Source of the DNA: JAZDLC01 sp043802345
Lineage (GTDB): Bacteria; Planctomycetota; B15-G4; JADJEK01
NCBI GenBank assembly: GCA_043802345.1
Contig: JAZDLC010000498.1
Span: forward strand, 1-13,768
Direction: 5' to 3'
DNA length: 13,768 nt
Position 1 is the stretch's first letter, and the number at the start of each line of letters is the position of its first letter. Under the pieces are notes generated by a model. It saw only the letters and a list, made by a program, of their open reading frames with translations, made no database searches and was not told the DNA's origin. This document shows, piece by piece, positions 12,550 through 13,768 of this stretch. Both the position numbers and the translations under genes were made by a program.

Positions 12550-13768
12550 ATGAAGCAGTTGATTCTCCTCGTCCCGGCCCTCGTCCCGCTCGCATGCCTC
12601 TGCGCGCCGTCCGCCCCACTGGAACCGGCAGAAGACCCGACTCCCCCGAACATTGTCATCGTATTCACGGATGACCAGGGGTACGGAGACATTGGAGTCC
12701 AGGGGGCGGAGGGGTTCCACACTCCGAACATCGATCGGCTGGCCGGTGAAGGGGTCCGTTTCACCGACTTCTACGTAGCCCAACCGGTCTGCTCAGCGTC
12801 ACGCGCCGCGCTGCTCACCGGCTGCTATCCGAACCGCATCGGGATCGCCGGCGCGCTGAATCCACAAGCGAAGCACGGCATTCATGAGGACGAGTTGACC
12901 CTGGCGGAGCTCTGTAGGTCGAAGGGGTACAAAACGGCGGCGTTCGGCAAGTGGCACCTGGGAAGCCTGCCGCAGTTCCTGCCCGGGCGGCACGGCTTCG
13001 ACGAGTACTTCGGAATCCCTTACTCCAACGACATGTGGCCGCACCATCCGGAGTCGCCGAAGGCCTGGCCGCCGCTGCCGCTGATCGATGGAGAGCAGCC
13101 GGTCGGCTTCAATACCGATCAGAGCCTCTTTACCACCGAGTTCACCGAGCGAGCGGTCCAGTTCATCGATCGGTGCGGGGACAGTCCCTTCTTCCTCTAC
13201 CTGGCTCACCCGATGCCTCACGTTCCGCTCCATGTGTCCGAGAAGTACCGCGGAAACACGGAACAGGGCATGTATGGCGATGTGATCGAGGAGATCGATT
13301 GGTCGGTGGGACAGGTCCTGGATGCACTCGAGCGGAACAGGCTGTCGGACCGCACGCTGGTGATCTTCACCTCCGACAACGGGCCGTGGCTCAGCTACGG
13401 CAACCACGCCGGCTCGACGGGACCGCTCCGGGAGGGGAAGGGCACCACCTTCGAGGGTGGCGTCCGGGTGCCGTGCGTGATGCGCTGGCCGGGCCGGATT
13501 CCAGCCGGCACCGTCTGCAGCGAACCGGCCATGACCATCGACATCCTGCCGACGATCGGTGGCCTGCTGGAGGCCGACCTGCCGCTGCATCAGATCGATG
13601 GCCTGGACATCTGGCCGTTGATGTCAGGGCGGCCGGGAGCCGGTTCGCCTCACGAGGCGTTCTTCTTCTACTACCACGAGAACCAGCTCGAGGCGATGCG
13701 CTCCGGGCGCTGGAAGCTCCACTTCCCTCACACGTACCGCTCCATGTCCGGCCGGGAACTGGGCAGGG
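12550..13768 (+). CDS. Secreted formylglycine-dependent sulfatase (3' end beyond window)
   Basis: An open frame of 406 codons without a stop, cut by the window end. It is an alkaline phosphatase-superfamily S1 sulfatase that hydrolyses sulfate esters. After a signal peptide (MKQLILLVPALVPLACLC) come the metal-binding TDDQGYGD (40-47) and HTPNIDRLA (57-65). The maturation motif is C-S-A-S-R at 81-85, in which Cys81 would be converted to formylglycine. Further motifs are LLTG, GKWHLG (133-138), HPMPHVPLH (220-228), metal-binding TSDNG (274-278), Lys297 in REGKGT and FEGGVRVP (301-308). All core active-site motifs up to the cut are present. Typical relatives are about 450-550 aa, so roughly the last quarter is missing. 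Cys16 follows PLA, an imperfect lipobox, so lipoprotein anchoring is possible but a Sec signal is equally likely. The start is the first ATG before the signal peptide. Substrate class (glycan versus small ester) cannot be read from the sequence. A formylglycine-generating enzyme is not in the window. Confidence 0.95.
   Translation, partial: MKQLILLVPALVPLACLCAPSAPLEPAEDPTPPNIVIVFTDDQGYGDIGVQGAEGFHTPNIDRLAGEGVRFTDFYVAQPVCSASRAALLTGCYPNRIGIAGALNPQAKHGIHEDELTLAELCRSKGYKTAAFGKWHLGSLPQFLPGRHGFDEYFGIPYSNDMWPHHPESPKAWPPLPLIDGEQPVGFNTDQSLFTTEFTERAVQFIDRCGDSPFFLYLAHPMPHVPLHVSEKYRGNTEQGMYGDVIEEIDWSVGQVLDALERNRLSDRTLVIFTSDNGPWLSYGNHAGSTGPLREGKGTTFEGGVRVPCVMRWPGRIPAGTVCSEPAMTIDILPTIGGLLEADLPLHQIDGLDIWPLMSGRPGAGSPHEAFFFYYHENQLEAMRSGRWKLHFPHTYRSMSGRELGR

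Noticed and set aside
12799..13590. Minus-strand open frame (263 codons) opposite the sulfatase
   Set aside because: Antisense shadow of the sulfatase, which has every active-site motif on the plus strand.
1..13768. tRNA or rRNA genes, CRISPR arrays, insertion sequences, phage genes
   Set aside because: No cloverleaf-like sequence, regularly spaced short repeats, transposase or integrase motifs were seen on either strand by reading.

Overview
The window is GC-rich and densely packed with bacterial genes. Nine protein-coding genes are supported, plus one 5'-truncated gene remnant. No rRNA, tRNA, CRISPR array, transposase or phage gene is visible. The gene content suggests an uncultivated bacterium of Planctomycetota-like character: a secreted formylglycine sulfatase, a Tat-exported oxidoreductase, and exported beta-propeller proteins with a short C-terminal beta-domain of a kind I associate with planctomycete secretomes. 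That assignment is inference from gene content, not from a marker gene.

Layout. (1) 101-2661: a divergent pair with start codons only about 50 bp apart. One is a bacterial Elp3 (radical SAM plus GNAT, minus strand), the other a Trm9/ALKBH8-like SAM methyltransferase (plus strand). Together they could form a two-step wobble-uridine pathway, cm5U34 then mcm5U34, like the eukaryotic Elongator/Trm9 route. (2) 2662-2952: an intergenic region between convergent genes, with a strong 15-bp hairpin and a second inverted repeat. (3) 2953-5440: a divergent pair made of a multi-domain membrane-anchored SGNH hydrolase (minus) and a membrane-anchored BEM46-type alpha/beta hydrolase (plus). (4) 5434-8781, minus strand: a probable operon of a secreted beta-propeller protein, an ABC ATPase and an ABC-2 permease. 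(5) 8921-10585: a tandem paralogue of that propeller, duplicated together with its promoter and leader. (6) 10651-11304: the C-terminal remnant of another secreted protein, whose missing 5' end coincides with the edge of the duplicated propeller unit. (7) 11305-12462: a Tat-exported atypical SDR/epimerase, divergent from a secreted sulfatase (12550 onward) that runs off the end of the window.

Two kinds of gene start are visible. The SGNH hydrolase and both propellers have a clear Shine-Dalgarno and a promoter further upstream. Elp3, the methyltransferase, the alpha/beta hydrolase and the sulfatase have no well-placed Shine-Dalgarno but carry a TANNNT hexamer, usually with an extended TGn, 7-10 nt before the ATG. 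This suggests leaderless transcripts.

The most notable system is the Elp3/Trm9-like pair. The tandem propellers tied to an ABC-2 exporter come second.
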